64,000 nucleotides of DNA from Heterodera schachtii (taxonomy: Eukaryota; Nematoda; Chromadorea; Rhabditida; Heteroderidae): NCBI GenBank assembly GCA_023374025.1, contig SIJG01000047.1, forward strand, positions 967,229 through 1,031,228, read 5' to 3'. Position numbers and translations under genes: made by a program. The stretch's first letter is position 1, and each line of letters opens with the position of its first letter. This document shows, in pieces, positions 1 to 13,073 of the stretch. The notes under the pieces are model-generated. The model made no database searches and had not been told where the DNA came from. It worked only from the letters and a program-made list of their open reading frames with translations.

Positions 1-279
1 AATTATTATTTTTTCATTATTATTGGCTATGTAATTTTACAAAAGCTATTTAGTTGTTTTTCTTTTAATTTTATTAAATTTTTGAACAGAACTTCTTTAA
101 CAAAATTAAATTATTTCTTATTTTAATCTTGCTTTTAAAATAATTTTCTTTATTTTTTTTTTTGAAAAACGGCAACTTATTTTTATGTTATCCTAATTGC
201 TTCTCATTTTATTTATTTATTGGGGTTTTATATTTTTGGAAAAATCAATATTTTAGCTGGCTTATTTTGCTCTTAATCT

Positions 280-810
280 ATAATTTGTTGCCATATGCCA
301 TTTCGGGTTTTTAATGTTGTCAATTAATTGATTTTTCTCTTGATTCGTTGTAGTATACAATTCGTGTTTTTGTGTTGTGTGCTTAGCCATAAAAATATGT
401 TATCAAGTGTTTTGTTAATTAATTTATTTATTTCATTTAAATATCTTTCAATATATGGTTTAATTATATTTTTGTTTATATTAATCTTTGTTTTGGTAAT
501 TTAATTATAAGTTAACAGAGGCCGAAAAGATAAACATTTTTTAAATTAAGCTTTTGAATTATAATATTTAATTCAAAGCAATTACGAATAGCTCTCAGCG
601 TGTATCTCTCTGTCGATTTTGCAACAGTTACTCCGAAGCAGAATACTGGATATTACGGTATTACTTATATATTCTTTTTTAAATTAATTTTTTTATTTAA
701 AATTTTTCGAAAGGACAATTTATTTTTATGTTATTCTCATGCTTTTATTTATTTAATTTTGTAATTTATTATGAAAATATATTTGCTTTATATATACATA
801 TAATACTTCT
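280..810 (+). repeat. A+T-rich repeat, inverted copy at 36,740-37,270
   Basis: This block matches the reverse complement of 36,740-37,270 along most of its length, I estimate at about three quarters identity by eye. Shared landmarks in order are TTGCCATATG, AACAGAGGCCGAAAA, ACTCCGAAGCAGAATAC, TTACGGTATTA and TTATTTTTATGTTAT. A partial third copy lies at 4,600-4,810 (GCCGAAAAGATCAAC). No terminal inverted repeat or coding capacity is visible, so the class is unknown. Confidence 0.65.
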
Positions 811-2506
811 AAACTAATAAGGTTTTAAAATGAAAAATTACTTTTTTTTTGTAATTTTATTTATAAATGTTCGTTTAACATAATTTTCAAAGTACCAACT
901 AATTGAATGAATAATTAATTTTAAATATGTCAGTCATATATTTATTCATGTGCTCGTGGAAGCGGCGACAATTGTTGGAGTGTCTGTCGCTTATTAAATA
1001 CATATATAAAGTGCAGTTTTACGCTCTTTCGATATTGAAAACAATGATTGTTTTGCTATGTTATGGTTTATTATTTAAAATTTTTTAATTAAAAATTTAA
1101 TTAAATAAATTAAGATTTTTCGTTTTGGCCAGTCAGTCTATTTTCGCTTCATTAAAAATCCATTTAATGTTTCATTGAGCTGTTGCCGTTATTAATATAC
1201 CAAAATCTGAACAAATTATAAAGGAATTTTTTTAATTTAATTTTAAATTTTATTAGGTATTTGAGAGATTTTTTAGGCTTAACATAAGTTTTTATTTTCA
1301 ATATTTTTTTGAAGTATTTAATCATGCCACTTTCAGTTGACACAAGCATCTCTTAACACTTTATTTTCTTTTTTTTTATAGTTTTAAGTTATTTTATTAT
1401 ATAAAATATATTAAATTATTCATATTTTTTTTTCTGTTAATTATATTTCAGTACTCGTTTTTTCTTTAGATCCATTCTAACTACTCTTATATAGATTTTT
1501 TTAATTTTTCAATTGAATTAAAGCAAAAAAATTATTTAAGTATTTTGAAAATACCTCTTTTTAATTCCTTTTATTAATTTAATTTTTTTAAATTTATTTT
1601 ACTAATTATTTGCTTAATTTCGACCAACAATTTATTTTTGTATTTATATTTGATTTCTGTCTACTAATGTTGTGTTTTAATAATATAAGTTTTTTAAAAA
1701 ATTTTTTATTTTAAACTAAAGAAATTTTTGATTGGTGAACTTTATAATTTTTACGAACCTACAAGGTTTAGATTAGTGAAATTTCTCTTTGTATAATAGC
1801 TTGGCCCTGACTTATTAAATCGTTGGTAAAAATATTTTAGAAGGCCTATTATCGAATTTAATATCAAATGTTTAAGGTTTACAAATCTTTTAAAATATTG
1901 GAAGGAAAAATTTAAATAAATTTTTATTTATTCTTTGGTTTGTTTGGGAAAAATTTCTTCTTTTATTTGTCATAATATTAAGGATTTGGTATTCTTTTAT
2001 TTTTTATTTTTGCTGAAGAGCCAATTTTATCACGTAGCAAGCTGTTCTAATTCTTATCGCGTAGTCATTGGATAACAAATATTTTTATTTTAATCCATGC
2101 ATTCAAATCCGCCAAAAAATAAAATTTTCTTTCAAAAAAACTTTTTTGATTTCGAATATATTTAATGTTTTTCATTTTAAATAATTCCTTCACTGATTAT
2201 AAAAACATTTTTATTTTGCAAGAAAAGTAAGTGTAATAATGATGATTGGGAAAGGATTGCTTAACTTTTTTACATATTTTAATACTAAAACAAATAAATT
2301 TATACTGGATTTATCGTTTCAATAATTGGTTATAATTTTTAAATTCACATTATTTTAATTTTTGGATTCCTACCCTGGAAGGTACAATATTTTCATTTTT
2401 TTCGAATTAAATGCTTCGCCGAGGCGAATATAAAATTTCTTTGAAATTTTCAAATAATTTTGTTAATTTTGCCGATCAATTTTCTGCGTTCGATTGCTTC
2501 TTCCGA

Positions 2507-2541
2507 AAACCGGCACAACCGAAAAACGGATGTGCCGGTTT
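2507..2541. repeat. Perfect 11-bp stem-loop
   Basis: AAACCGGCACA at 2,507-2,517 pairs perfectly with TGTGCCGGTTT at 2,531-2,541 around a 13-base loop. It is a sharp GC-rich spike in T-rich DNA. It could be the centre of a small foldback element or a structured RNA; nothing around it decides. Confidence 0.6.
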
Positions 2542-5500
2542 CCTTTTTCTGTTTTAAAAAATACACCCTTAAAACTTAAAGACGACACTTCGCTGACAAT
2601 ATCGAGATTTTTTTTAATGACATTATAAATTTTGCTGAAATAAAAGTTTATTTTCACCTAAACCTAAAACTCTCTTTTTTTTAACTCTTCAAAAGCGCAA
2701 AATTTTGTTTGTTTTGGACAAAATCTGTTACTAAAATCACACCCAAATTTTCAATTTTCTTTTTCAAATGTCGAAAATATTTCGTTCCCAATTGAACCTT
2801 CGGAAAAAAAACTGATTTGTTTTCGGCACTGCTTTCTTCAATTAAATTATATTTATTTATTTTGTTTTGTTAGTAAAATTTATTAATTAAGTGACTTTAT
2901 GAATTATCAGTTCGAGATCGATATTTATAAATGTTATTTTTTATAAAAAATCATTTTTTTATATTTGTTAATTAATTTTTTGTTGTAAATATTTTATTTT
3001 TAACCAATTGTTTTAAAAGGCTGTTAATGATTTCGAATAATTAGTAATTTTTGTTGTTATTAGTTTATTCATTAAATTGTTTAACTAATTAGACTGAATA
3101 AAAAAAATTTGAATTTATTTTCTCTTTAATTTTTTGCTAATTTTATTATTTTTTTTTGAAACTAATTGCGATTAAATTGTTGTTCAAAAAAGTGGTTGTT
3201 CAAAAATGACATATGGTTGTCCGTTTGCTCCAATTTTTTGAGGGTCTATGAAGCATTTTAAATTTTATAATATTTTAAGCAAATTATACAAAGGTATGCA
3301 TTTAATTTGTTTTTCTTTTAAATTTTATTAAATTTTTTAAACAGAATTTTTTAATAAACTCCATGTCGCTTGTGAACATTTCTTCCACACTTCAGTTCGA
3401 ACGGCAAACTTTTTTCATTTTAGCGTGACAAAATAACTTAAAAACATTTTTTAAATTTTAAATAAAATTATTTCCTATTATAGCTTCATTTTAAAATAGT
3501 TTTCTTTATTAAATAATTTTTAAAAGGGTAAGTTTTTAAAGTTATACTCATTGCTTCTTTTTATTTATTTTTATAATTTGTTATTAAAAATATATTTAGC
3601 ATAAATATATTTAATTTCAAAATTAATAATGTTAAAAAGTGTAAAATTCGTTTATATATAAAAAAGTTCATTTTTCTCTTTGAATATTTAAAAGTTTTAA
3701 TAATATATTTAATGAAAAGCTAAATTGCTAATACTTTAATAATTTTCTTATATTTATATTTTAGAAATTTATGTATAAATTAACATTTGGTTATTGTTAA
3801 TAAAAATTATTAGACTTTTATCTTGCGCAAGAGGCAGCAATACAAGCTCGGTCAAGTACTAATTGGCTATTTCCGCGCTCGTAAAAATATTTAAATATTT
3901 ATTGTTCGTTTTATATTTTCACCCATAATTACCATTTTTGGTGTATATATTCATCAAAAGATATTTGGATTACTTTATTTTTTTAATTATTTTATTCTTA
4001 ATTTTTTTATAAAGTTTAATTTTCGAGCAATAGCATTTAAAAATATAATTATTCACATAAATAAAATTAATGATTTTTAACTAATGAATAATTCTTTTAT
4101 GTTCATAATCATCATCGAGAAAAAAAAATTATAGAGCGCTTAAACATTGTAGTTTCCTTATTTTCCTTTTTGTTTTATAAGACCATATTTTTGATTTCTG
4201 ATAATAGGAATTATATTTATGATTTATTTATAGAAATATACTTTAAAGAGAATTGTTTTTTTCTTACTTTAAAGAATAGTTTTTTTAAATTGTTCATTTT
4301 CCAAAAAAGTAACATAAAATATCTTACATTTATTATTTTCTATTCAAATTCACAAAAATATACAATAAAATTAAATTTATTTTTCATACTACAAATTCTA
4401 ACTCAAATTTTGTTTTATCAAATATTTGTATTTTTATTTTGTTTGTTTATCCCTAATAGTAATCATCCTCTTTATCTTGGTTGTTTTTTATGAAACTTTT
4501 AGATCATCGTAAATAATTTCTCTAACTGTATTTTGTAAGCGAAAACATTTAAGCTTACAAATTAATAGATTTTTATCTTGTCCTCGTCGGGAAATAATTG
4601 TGTTGTTGTCAGGCGCTTGGGCCACTAATTAATGTTAAGTGTTGTTTTGTTATTTATTTATTTAGTTCAATATCTTTCAAATATATTATTTAATTATATT
4701 TTTGTTGATATTACTTTGCTTTGGTAATTTAATTAGAATTTAACCATGTGCCGAAAAGATCAACTTTCTTTTTAAATTAAGCAATTTAACTTTAGTATTT
4801 TAATTCGAAGCAATTAATCCTATTAATAATTGTTTTTAATAAATTCTTTTATTACTATTACTCAAATTCTTTTATTATTTATTTTTTCGTTTTCTTCAAG
4901 CTGTTTTTCCTATTTTTAATTTGTTATATGGCTAATTAATTATAAAAATATATTTAAATTCTTTTTTCTTTTAATTTATTAAATTTTTTGAACGGAAGTT
5001 CACTGTCCATTTTGATTGTTGCCGTTCATTATTTGTTTAATTTGTATACCTACCATCGATTTCTTTTTGTAGAATGTTTAATTTTTTCAATATGCAATGA
5101 TTATTTTCTTTAATTAACATTGAGCAATGAGTAGAATAAGGCAGGGATCGAAATAATAAATAATTTTTTTAATTTAAATTTTCTTAATGTGTTTTGTTTA
5201 AACTAATTAGTTGCAACCCAATGTTGCACTTTTTTTTTTGTTAAATTTATGACTTTTGATTTACCCATTTTTATATTTAATTGATTATACAAAAAACAGT
5301 TGTTTTTTATTTATGAACTTTTCGCCTGTCATCATGAATACTGACGGCGGAGATTGCCTTCACAGTATTTGATCTTTGACATATTAATTTTATTTACATT
5401 TTTCTGAAAATGTTCAAATACAAGCTTTGTAAATATTTTGTTATTTTTGTATATAATTAAGTACTAAAGGACTAGGTGTACGTGGCGCATTCAGTCATTC

Positions 5501-8500
5501 CCGTTAAAGAATGTTGTGATATTAAGTAATATGAAAACCAATTTTAATTTGTTATTTAAAAATTGGTACTGATTATTTATTTTTTGCATATTTTATTTGA
5601 AGACTTATTTTAACATTTATTTCTTCTTGTAAAATTACATTTCATGGTAAAATGATAAAATAGAATATGTATTTCCCTCTGCTCTTGGCCTTTTGTTTCA
5701 ATTCATCAAAGATTACATAACAATGTTATCGCCGAAGCGGAATCGAAGAAAAGTGAGCACATGATTGAAACCTTTGAAAAAGTATTCAAAAAAGATACAA
5801 TTGTTTAGTTTTTTAAAGTTTTGCTCTATTTATAAATAACTTTATAATATATTAAATATTTTTCTTTTGTATTTTTCGTTTTAATGTTAGGTTGAAAAAT
5901 TTATTTGTTGGATATAGTTGAGAAATGATTTAATTAACAACATGTTCATTCTTTTTTATATAAGTAATTACATCAAGCGATTTTCTCTCTAAAATGTGTA
6001 AGTTTGGTTCTAGCCTTAAAATATAGGAAAGATTTGAAAATTGGTTTTAATTGTACCGATTTGTCTTTTTCTCGCATAACCGTTTATTTAATTGGTATTT
6101 CGTTGGCAATTGCAATTTTTTAAGAATAAAAATTTTCGACTGCTGAACAATTATTTTTTATCTGAGTTAATTTAATGTTTTTTATTATTAATTTGATCTT
6201 ATTCATCATAAAATTTAAAAAATTCTCTTTCAGTATAATTTTTTTGAAACTTGAAGGCACGGGTCCTCCTTATACGGCATTCAGAGTTAATTAAACACGC
6301 AAGCTAGCTTTACTGTAGAAAATTAATAACTATTTAAGAAATAATTAATAAAATAAATTTTTCAAAATATTTTTCATTATTTTTATTTCCTTATTACTGA
6401 AAATTTCTTTATTAGAAAGATTTAATATTAAATTTGTTTTTATTAAATTATTTTTTTGTTATAACGTCTGTGAACTTTCATTTGTTCTACAAAATAATTT
6501 TCTTGTTTTTGAATGAATTGTGGCGAATTCTTCCTAGTAAAAGTTATCAATTATATGTTCATTTGCATCTCTTGTTTCCGAGTCTGTTTCCATAAGGAAT
6601 AATGTCGACGAAAATTTTTTTAAATTATTTATTTATTAATTCTTTAGAGAATCGGTGCTTGCGGTCATATGTTTGAATTTTTAACATTTTTGTATAATTT
6701 TTTTTGCTTATTTTTATAATAGAATTTTTGGCTTAAAAGAAATTGGTCTGTGCTATTGTTTTCAAACTGATTACGTTAATAATATAAATTATTATAATAC
6801 AATTTATAAAGAAAAAATTATCATTATTAATTAAAAATGATTGTTATCAAATTTTCATTTTTCTAATTAATGATTGTAATTTTTGTTAATTTTGTCTTTT
6901 TTATTGTATATTTTAAGTAAATAAAATAAAAACGTCTCTCCAAAGGCATAGATGGGTGATTTTTTTCGGCGATGATGCTTTCATTGTCGCTTTCTTTATT
7001 AATGGTTAAATAAGTTTTCATGAAATTAATTCATGAATCATTATATGCATTTATTAGAATTCAAACTATTTTATCTACTGCTTTATAATTTATAATTGAC
7101 TTAATGTTTTTTTCGTATATTGTTTGCATTATTAATTGTGTCTAGTTCTTGTTATATATTTTATTCAATTATAAATAAATGATAAATCGGTTATTTCATT
7201 CATTATTTTAAAATAAATTTTCTATAATTTTTGCTTTTTAATTTTACATTTAATTTTCTAAATAATTTTTAAACAATTATTTTATTCTTACTTATATTTT
7301 TCAATATTTAATTGTTAGAATTTTAGTTTTAAATTGTCTTTGGATGATTATGGAGTGGATATAATTACAATGTAATATAGGTAATTAAATTTTAAATTTA
7401 AGATGGTGGGAATTATGTTCATTTCAGGTGAAAGAATGATCGCTCATAAGTTGCCTGTGATATTTTGAGTGTTTTTTATTTAAACTTTGATTTATATAAT
7501 TTTTTTTTAATTTGAAAGTACTCTTAGCGCCAAACATAAAACATCTTTTAGGTTTTTAATAAATTATTTTTTATTTCCTTGAAATAGTTTTATTCGAATT
7601 CTAAGGTATTTAATATTGGCTCAGTTATTATTACATAGCATATATTTCTTTTCTATAGTGCATTAATAAATTTTGTATTTAATTGTAAATAGAAAATTTT
7701 TTCTTTATAACGTTTAATTTCGACCTAGCCTTTTCATTATCTTTAATGAATATGGTATAGTTTTTATTTATTAAATAATTTTTTATATTTATTATTTTTA
7801 TATTTTCAATATTTTTTTTTATTGTTTAACTAAGCCTCGTATTCTACCTGATTTTTCAAATAATTCTATGCTCAACCGAATTTGCCTTTGATTTTTTATT
7901 TATTTCTCTTCTTCGTTTGATGCTAAAGTATAAGTTAACTTATTTTGGTGTATTTGATGAAATAAATACATCTAAAAATATACAATTTTGCATATCAATA
8001 ATTCATACACCTTGAAGAAAATTTTTATAGCTTTATTATTTCAGAATTTTTTATGATTTTTCATTATTACTCATTTATATCTGTTGTTTTGCCTTTTTAT
8101 TTTTATCTTATAAAATTTTTTATTCATAAATATTTTATTTTCTAAGACATAAAAATTCATAAAAAACAAATCTTTTACTTTATTCCGAGACATAAACAAT
8201 CAACGTACTTATTCGCTTTTCAAACTCATATAATATACATTTATAATTTGGTTTTATAATTAAAAATTAAGAATTTACAATTTTTATCACAATGAATTTT
8301 TATTTTTTATGACATAAAAATATCGGTAATTACATAATAAATAGTTGATTTCTTGGTGATCTCTCTTAAATTATTCAAATTTGAAAAATTATTAATTTTT
8401 TTTCTTTACATTGGTTTACCTTGTAAGCCATCGGCTGCGTTATTTGCCATTGCTGTGATAGCATAGATAACTTTTCAAAGTTTAAAATTATATTTAATTT

Positions 8501-9030
8501 GTAATCTTTATAATTAGTATTTAAGGTTATTTAAAATTTTATATGTTTTTTGGATTTTATTCTCGCTTCAAGGAATTCCTTATTATTCTTCAATAAAAAC
8601 ATAGAGAAATACATTTATTTATTGTTGAATCATTATCGTTGTTCTCATTTTTTTATTTATATTTAATAACATTAGCTTTAATAAATTTTTTAATAAAAAC
8701 GTGGAGCATCGTCATTTATTAAAGTGTTTTATATCGCAATGTATATTTTATTTTTTTAGATTTTTTCTAAATTAGAATAATTATTAATGTATATTTATAA
8801 CCAGAAACATCAGCCCTCCTAATAATTCCTTTACATTTGCACACTGCGCTGCTCCTTTTATCCTTGTATAACCCTCCAACCTTCTAAATTTATTTTGCTA
8901 ATTTTTTTAAATTTATTTTTTCCAACATTTTGTATTTTCAATATAGGATGCTTTGGTATTTATGATTTTAAAATTTTTTAATATTTAACAATAAACAATT
9001 ATATTTTAAAAAATAACTTTTTATTATTTA

Positions 9031-9655
9031 GCTGTATCCATATTTTTTTCCTGGACTATGGGAGACCTGAAACGCACGAAAACATGTTTTAGCTTGATTT
9101 GGAGCTTCTAGAATGGGATTTATATCCATATTTTTCCATATTTCGCGAATCATATCCATATTTGCCTATTTGTCCTTATTTTACATTATGTACATATTTT
9201 GGCATTTTTCCAAAAAACCCCTATTAGAACGGCCACCCATCAGCTAAATTGGATTTTGACCCACAAAATCGGAAAATGTTTCCGAAAGACAGTTTTTATC
9301 AAAATTTATCGAAAAAAGTGATTAAATTTAAATTTTCTTAAAAATTGGTTAATTTTTATCAAAAATAAGCAAAAAAGCGAAAATTTCGCTTTTCAGTTTG
9401 ATTTTTCGCTAAAATGAATAAATTTTATGCTATCCGTGCTTTTTTCTTCTAAAGTGATTTTTAATACCATAATTAGCCCTTTTTGAAAGTTTTACTTTGC
9501 GTTAAGCGAGTTTGAAAACATTTTAAGAAATTGTATCCTTAATTAGGAAAAATTTATGTCCATATTTTTGCAACATTATGTTCATGTTTCACGATTTTTG
9601 GCCCATATTTTGCGATTTATATCCATATAATTTTACACCCTAGGTAAATAATCAA
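9031..9655. mobile_element. Degenerate ATATGGA-family TIR element
   Basis: The right end reads TCCATATAATTTTACACCCTA, split here as TCCATATAATTTT plus ACACCCTA. This matches the terminus of the two intact elements at 26,603 and 27,321. The interior carries the same repeated TCCATATTT motif on the + strand. No matching left terminus is seen, so the copy is truncated or its left end has decayed. Non-autonomous, with no ORF. Confidence 0.55.
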
Positions 9656-10320
9656 CCAATATATAAATAAATATGTCTTTTTGTCAATTGCTTAAACGCT
9701 GAGATTTGTGTATTTTTGCTTCTTTAGAATTTTGCATTCAAACGATACCAAAAATGTAAGGTTAGTTTGAATATGAAAAAAAGTTGGTAGTTATGGGTTT
9801 TGCCACCCCCTGAATAATTTTTTAAAATTATTTTCTAAGCTAATTTTAAGTGCTGAACACGTATCAAAAAGTTTTGGTTCAAGAAATTTAGGATTTTGAT
9901 TGTGCTCACATAAACCACGAATTGGAAAGTGCAATAGAATCAAAAATAATCAAATCGTTAAAATCTAAAAATCCCGGGCCCTGGAACTTACTTAAACAGA
10001 AAAAAAAGTACTAATTGAAGAAAATGTTGATGTGAGCAGTAAAATAGGCAATGAAGTGAAAATATGGAGTGTGAAGGATTCAGCGGATGGGGGGAAGCGA
10101 TGCCAAATGGTGTGCTGTGCGGGTAACGATGCCAATGCTTCGATTGGGTGCGCGTCGTTTTGTGCGTCGTTTTGCTAACGCAATAGAGAGTCAGCGAGAG
10201 ATAGAGAGAACAGGCGAGAGATTAAAGAGTAGGAAGGGAAAGAAACAGAGTGAAAGAAAGAGAGAGCGAGAGAAAGAAGAGAGATAAGTGAGAGAAAGGA
10301 TAAGTGAGAGGAGAGAGAGG
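9656..10320. mobile_element. CT/GA-rich element copy, related to 35,040-35,480 and 39,700-40,060
   Basis: This stretch matches the reverse complement of 35,040-35,480: CAATTGCTTAAACGCTGAGA, then a GC-richer part containing GGTGTGCTGTG and GTCGTTTTGTGCGTCGTTTTG, then a purine-rich GAGAGA tract. A third, shorter copy lies at 39,700-40,060. The ORFs crossing the purine tract are low-complexity artefacts. No TIR or transposase was found. Confidence 0.55.
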
Positions 10321-11735
10321 GGGGGGGGGGAAGAGAGCGTGACTATTGAAAAACTTGTAGAGAGATAGATGAAAGAGGAGGAAGTGAAAGATAGAGTGAA
10401 AAAAAGAGAGAGAGAGAGTGAGAAAATGAAAGATAGAGAGGCATCAGGGCAAAAACAATTATGTGAAGAGAACATGGAGAGAAAGGAGAAAGAGAAATTA
10501 AGGTTGAAACCCGAAAACCGAGGTCAAATTGGTGAAACTTCAACGGTTTTTTGGCCTATTTCAAAGTAAGCGAAATGTCGAATAGGCCAAGTGTCAGTAG
10601 GCGTGATGTCCAGTAGGCGAAATGTCAGTAGGCGAAATGTCCGATTTTGGGTTAGTAGGCGAAACGTACGATTTTAGGTTAGTAGGCGAAATTTCCAGTA
10701 GGTGAAAAGTCGTCATGCCATTTCGAAAGCATTCCTAAGTGAAAATAGTTCAAAAAATCTTTCAAATTTCATCGATTCTAACTATAGCTGCTTTAGATCC
10801 GCCGGTGCTCCTGTAAATTTTTAAAAAATTCACTTCCCGAAAAGCGAAAATTTTTATTATTTTTCATTAAAATTTTTAAAATCAAAAATTAAATTGGAGT
10901 AGAAAAGTATAGGTTAGGTTGGTTTTTTATAAGTAATTTTTAGAAAATACAGGAAAAATGCAAAAAAAAATTAAAATAATCTACTTTTTTTATCTTTGAT
11001 ACATTATTTTCTAATATTTCTCCCAAAATTTTTTATTTCAATTTATACTGATATTTTGCTAATTTTCAAGGTTTTTGCAATTTCCTTGTCATCGTTTATT
11101 ATATTGTCTTCCTTTATTTTCCAATAAATTTCAATCTTCCATTTTAAAATAGGTACATACTCATTTCACTAATTTTCATTATTTTCGCAATTTTCTAATC
11201 ACTCACTTTCGGATTTTCACTTTAATGAAAAATAATAAATATTTTTGCATTTGTGGGAAGTAAATTTTTTAAAAATTTCCAGAAGCACCGGCGGATCCTG
11301 CTAACGCAGCTTGAGTCAGAATCGATGAAATTTCAAAGATTTTTTGACCTATTTTAACTTAGGAATGCTTTTGAAGTGGCACAACGACATTTCGCCTATC
11401 GGACGTTTCGCCTACTAACCAAAAATCGGACATTTCGCTTTCGCTTACTGGACATCACGCCTACTGACACTTTGCCTACTCGACATTTCGCCTACTTTGA
11501 AATAGGCCAAAAAATCGTTGAAGTTTCACCAATCTGACCTCGATTTTCGCGTTTAGACCTCAAAAAACAAGTTGGGGTAATTAAAAACAAGTGGGGGCAA
11601 AAAATGAGTAGCTTTTTAGCAGAAATTTTCAATAGTCACTCTCTCTTCCCCCCCCCCCCCCCTTACCCATCCCTCTCTTATCTCTTTCCTTTCTCTCGCT
11701 CTCTCTCTCTTCTCTCTCTCATTTTTCTATATGTT
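10190..11735. mobile_element. Large foldback (inverted-repeat) element
   Basis: Two long arms are inverted copies. The left arm runs from the GA-rich tract and G-run near 10,320 through GTGACTATTGAAAA, a TAGGCGAAATGTC repeat block (10,565-10,710) and TCCGCCGGTGCTCCTG (10,798). The right arm gives the complement of each in reverse order: CAGAAGCACCGGCGGATCC (11,280), GCCTACTGACA/ACATTTCGCC (11,390-11,500), TTTTCAATAGTCAC (11,623) and a C-run. The core between 10,960 and 11,200 is A+T-rich. No ORF of note; non-autonomous. Confidence 0.75.
10565..10710. repeat. Degenerate tandem repeat of TAGGCGAAATGTC
   Basis: About seven imperfect units built on AGTAGGCGAAATGTC, spaced 17-28 bases apart, lie in the left arm of the foldback element. 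The right arm (11,385-11,500) holds the reverse complement, GACATTTCGCCTACT. Such arrays near element ends can be transposase-binding sites, but that is inference. Confidence 0.6.
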
Positions 11736-11993
11736 CTCGTCACACAAATGTTATTATTTATTCCATTTTAAATGCTTTTTCCTTAATTTTGATAATTTTT
11801 GCAATTTTCTAATCACTCACTTCCGGTTTTTACTCTTTAATTTTCAAAATTTTTAAATTTTTTCCTTTTCTCATAAGTAGAATAATTTATCATTTAATAA
11901 ATAATTTTCTTTTAAATAAATGTGATCAGTAGGTGAAGAAAATGATCTTATTTTTCTAATAAATTGGATTATATTATTTTTTCCGGAAATTCA

Positions 11994-12025
11994 GTAGAGT
12001 TGAGCTTTTTCATGTGAATAAAAAG
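11994..12025 (+). promoter_or_regulatory. Conserved block upstream of HTH-family copy 1
   Basis: A block reading TTTTTCATGTGAAT followed by an A-rich run, preceded by CCGGA and AGAGTTGAG, lies about 95 bases before the ATG. Matching blocks precede copy 2 (15,275-15,288) and copy 4 (about 18,815-18,828), 67-105 bases from the start. It is the best conserved non-coding stretch of the family and may be a promoter element or simply part of the duplicated unit. Confidence 0.4.
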
Positions 12026-12114
12026 ACTCTTAATGGACTGAAAAATAATTTGGATTTTATTTAAGAAAATAAATAAAATTATATACTTCATTTTAGGCAA
12101 TATTATCACGGAAA

Positions 12115-12839
12115 ATGAAATTATTACTATTATTCTGTTTGATTTTAATTGCCCTAATTAGTCAAATTGAATCAGAAAAGAAAAAACTGCAACAGAAATC
12201 ATTTGATGAAATAGTTGGAGAAAAATGGGAAGAAAAAGCGCAAATAAAATTAATACGAAAATAGCGAAACGATTGGGGACAAATTGCCAATATATTTATG
12301 AATGGATTAAAGAATTTGGTCTCCAAAAAAAAACTGTTACAAATCAAAAAATGATGAACAAAAATTAGAAATTGTGCTTAAATTTATTGAAATGAAAAAC
12401 GAATTTAAGCAAAAAAGAAAATATTCAAGAAAAGAATGGCACCAAAATTATGCCGAAATTTGTAAGAAAATTGGAGTTGGCTATGGAACAATTAAGAAAT
12501 GGAAAAAAACAATTTGGAATGAGTAAATTTATAACGGAGAATGAGAAAATGGAAAAAATGAAAATTTATTGGCAAATTAAAAGAATAACCCCAAAAATGA
12601 GTGAAAAATAAATTGCTGAAATGTTGGAAATTAGTCGAGATAGCATTTTAAAATGGAAAAAAACAATTTGGAATGAGTAAATTTATAACGGAGAATGAGA
12701 AAATGGAAAAAATGAAAATTTATTGGCAAATTAAAAGAGAAAATCCAAAGATCAGAAAATTGCTGAAATGATAAATATTTCGGCGAAGAACTTTTGGAGA
12801 TGAAAAGCCAAATTATGAGAAGAGAATTTTCAATTTTAG
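12115..12839 (+). pseudogene. Secreted triple-HTH-repeat family, copy 1 (decayed)
   Basis: It starts ATG with a typical signal peptide (MKLLLLFCLILIALI) followed by the family segment LQQKSFDEIVGEKWEEK, then hits a stop. Compared with the copy at 15,355, most of HTH repeat 1 is deleted (EEK joins directly to the region before KLIRK). Repeat 2 (YSRKEWHQNYAEICKKIGVG) and repeat 3 follow with further frameshifts and stops. A segment of about 150 bp spanning the end of repeat 2 and the start of repeat 3 is tandemly duplicated (about 12,500-12,585 and 12,650-12,735). The 3' flank resembles those of copies 2 and 3. Clearly a pseudogene. Confidence 0.8.
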
Positions 12840-13073
12840 AAAGAAATTGAATTTTTATGAAAATATTGACAGCAAATTTTCAAGAAAAATTCATTTATTG
12901 ACAACAAATTTTACTTGAATTGTTTTGCTGGCCATATTTGTTTAGGTTTTAAATTTGCGAAAAAAAATTCTTTGTTCCTTATGAATTTTTAAGTCGATTT
13001 AAAAAATAGGAATTAAATTTTACTAAAGATATGGTAAAAATTGATTTCTTCCTCAAAAATCATCATTCGGTTG

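Larger units (their letters stand above)
1..9030. other. Gene-free, T-skewed A+T-rich block with GC-richer islands
   Basis: I see no credible gene here. The + strand is dominated by T runs, broken every few hundred bases by 30-70 bp GC-richer islands (about 590-650, 940-1,000, 3,360-3,430, 3,825-3,880, 4,575-4,630, 5,320-5,370, 5,680-5,760, 6,250-6,310, 6,940-6,990, 7,410-7,450, 8,420-8,470). The A+T backbone is repetitive: stretches near 60-230 recur near 3,310-3,600 and 4,970-5,000 with different islands or none, and 400-530 recurs near 4,640-4,760. The block 280-810 recurs inverted at 36,740-37,270. The function of the islands is unknown. Confidence 0.6.

Noticed and set aside
4170..4493. 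107-codon ORF on the + strand
   Set aside because: Phe/Ile/Leu/Asn-rich translation of T-rich background, no domain, no splice context; long ORFs are expected occasionally in such composition.
1..9030. Possible nuclear mitochondrial insertion
   Set aside because: High T skew recalls nematode mtDNA, but frequent TAA/TAG stops in all frames and no recognisable mitochondrial gene, rRNA or tRNA.
10087..10569. Overlapping ORFs on both strands
   Set aside because: Low-complexity GA/CT tract of the foldback element (Arg/Glu/Lys one way, Ser/Leu/Phe the other).
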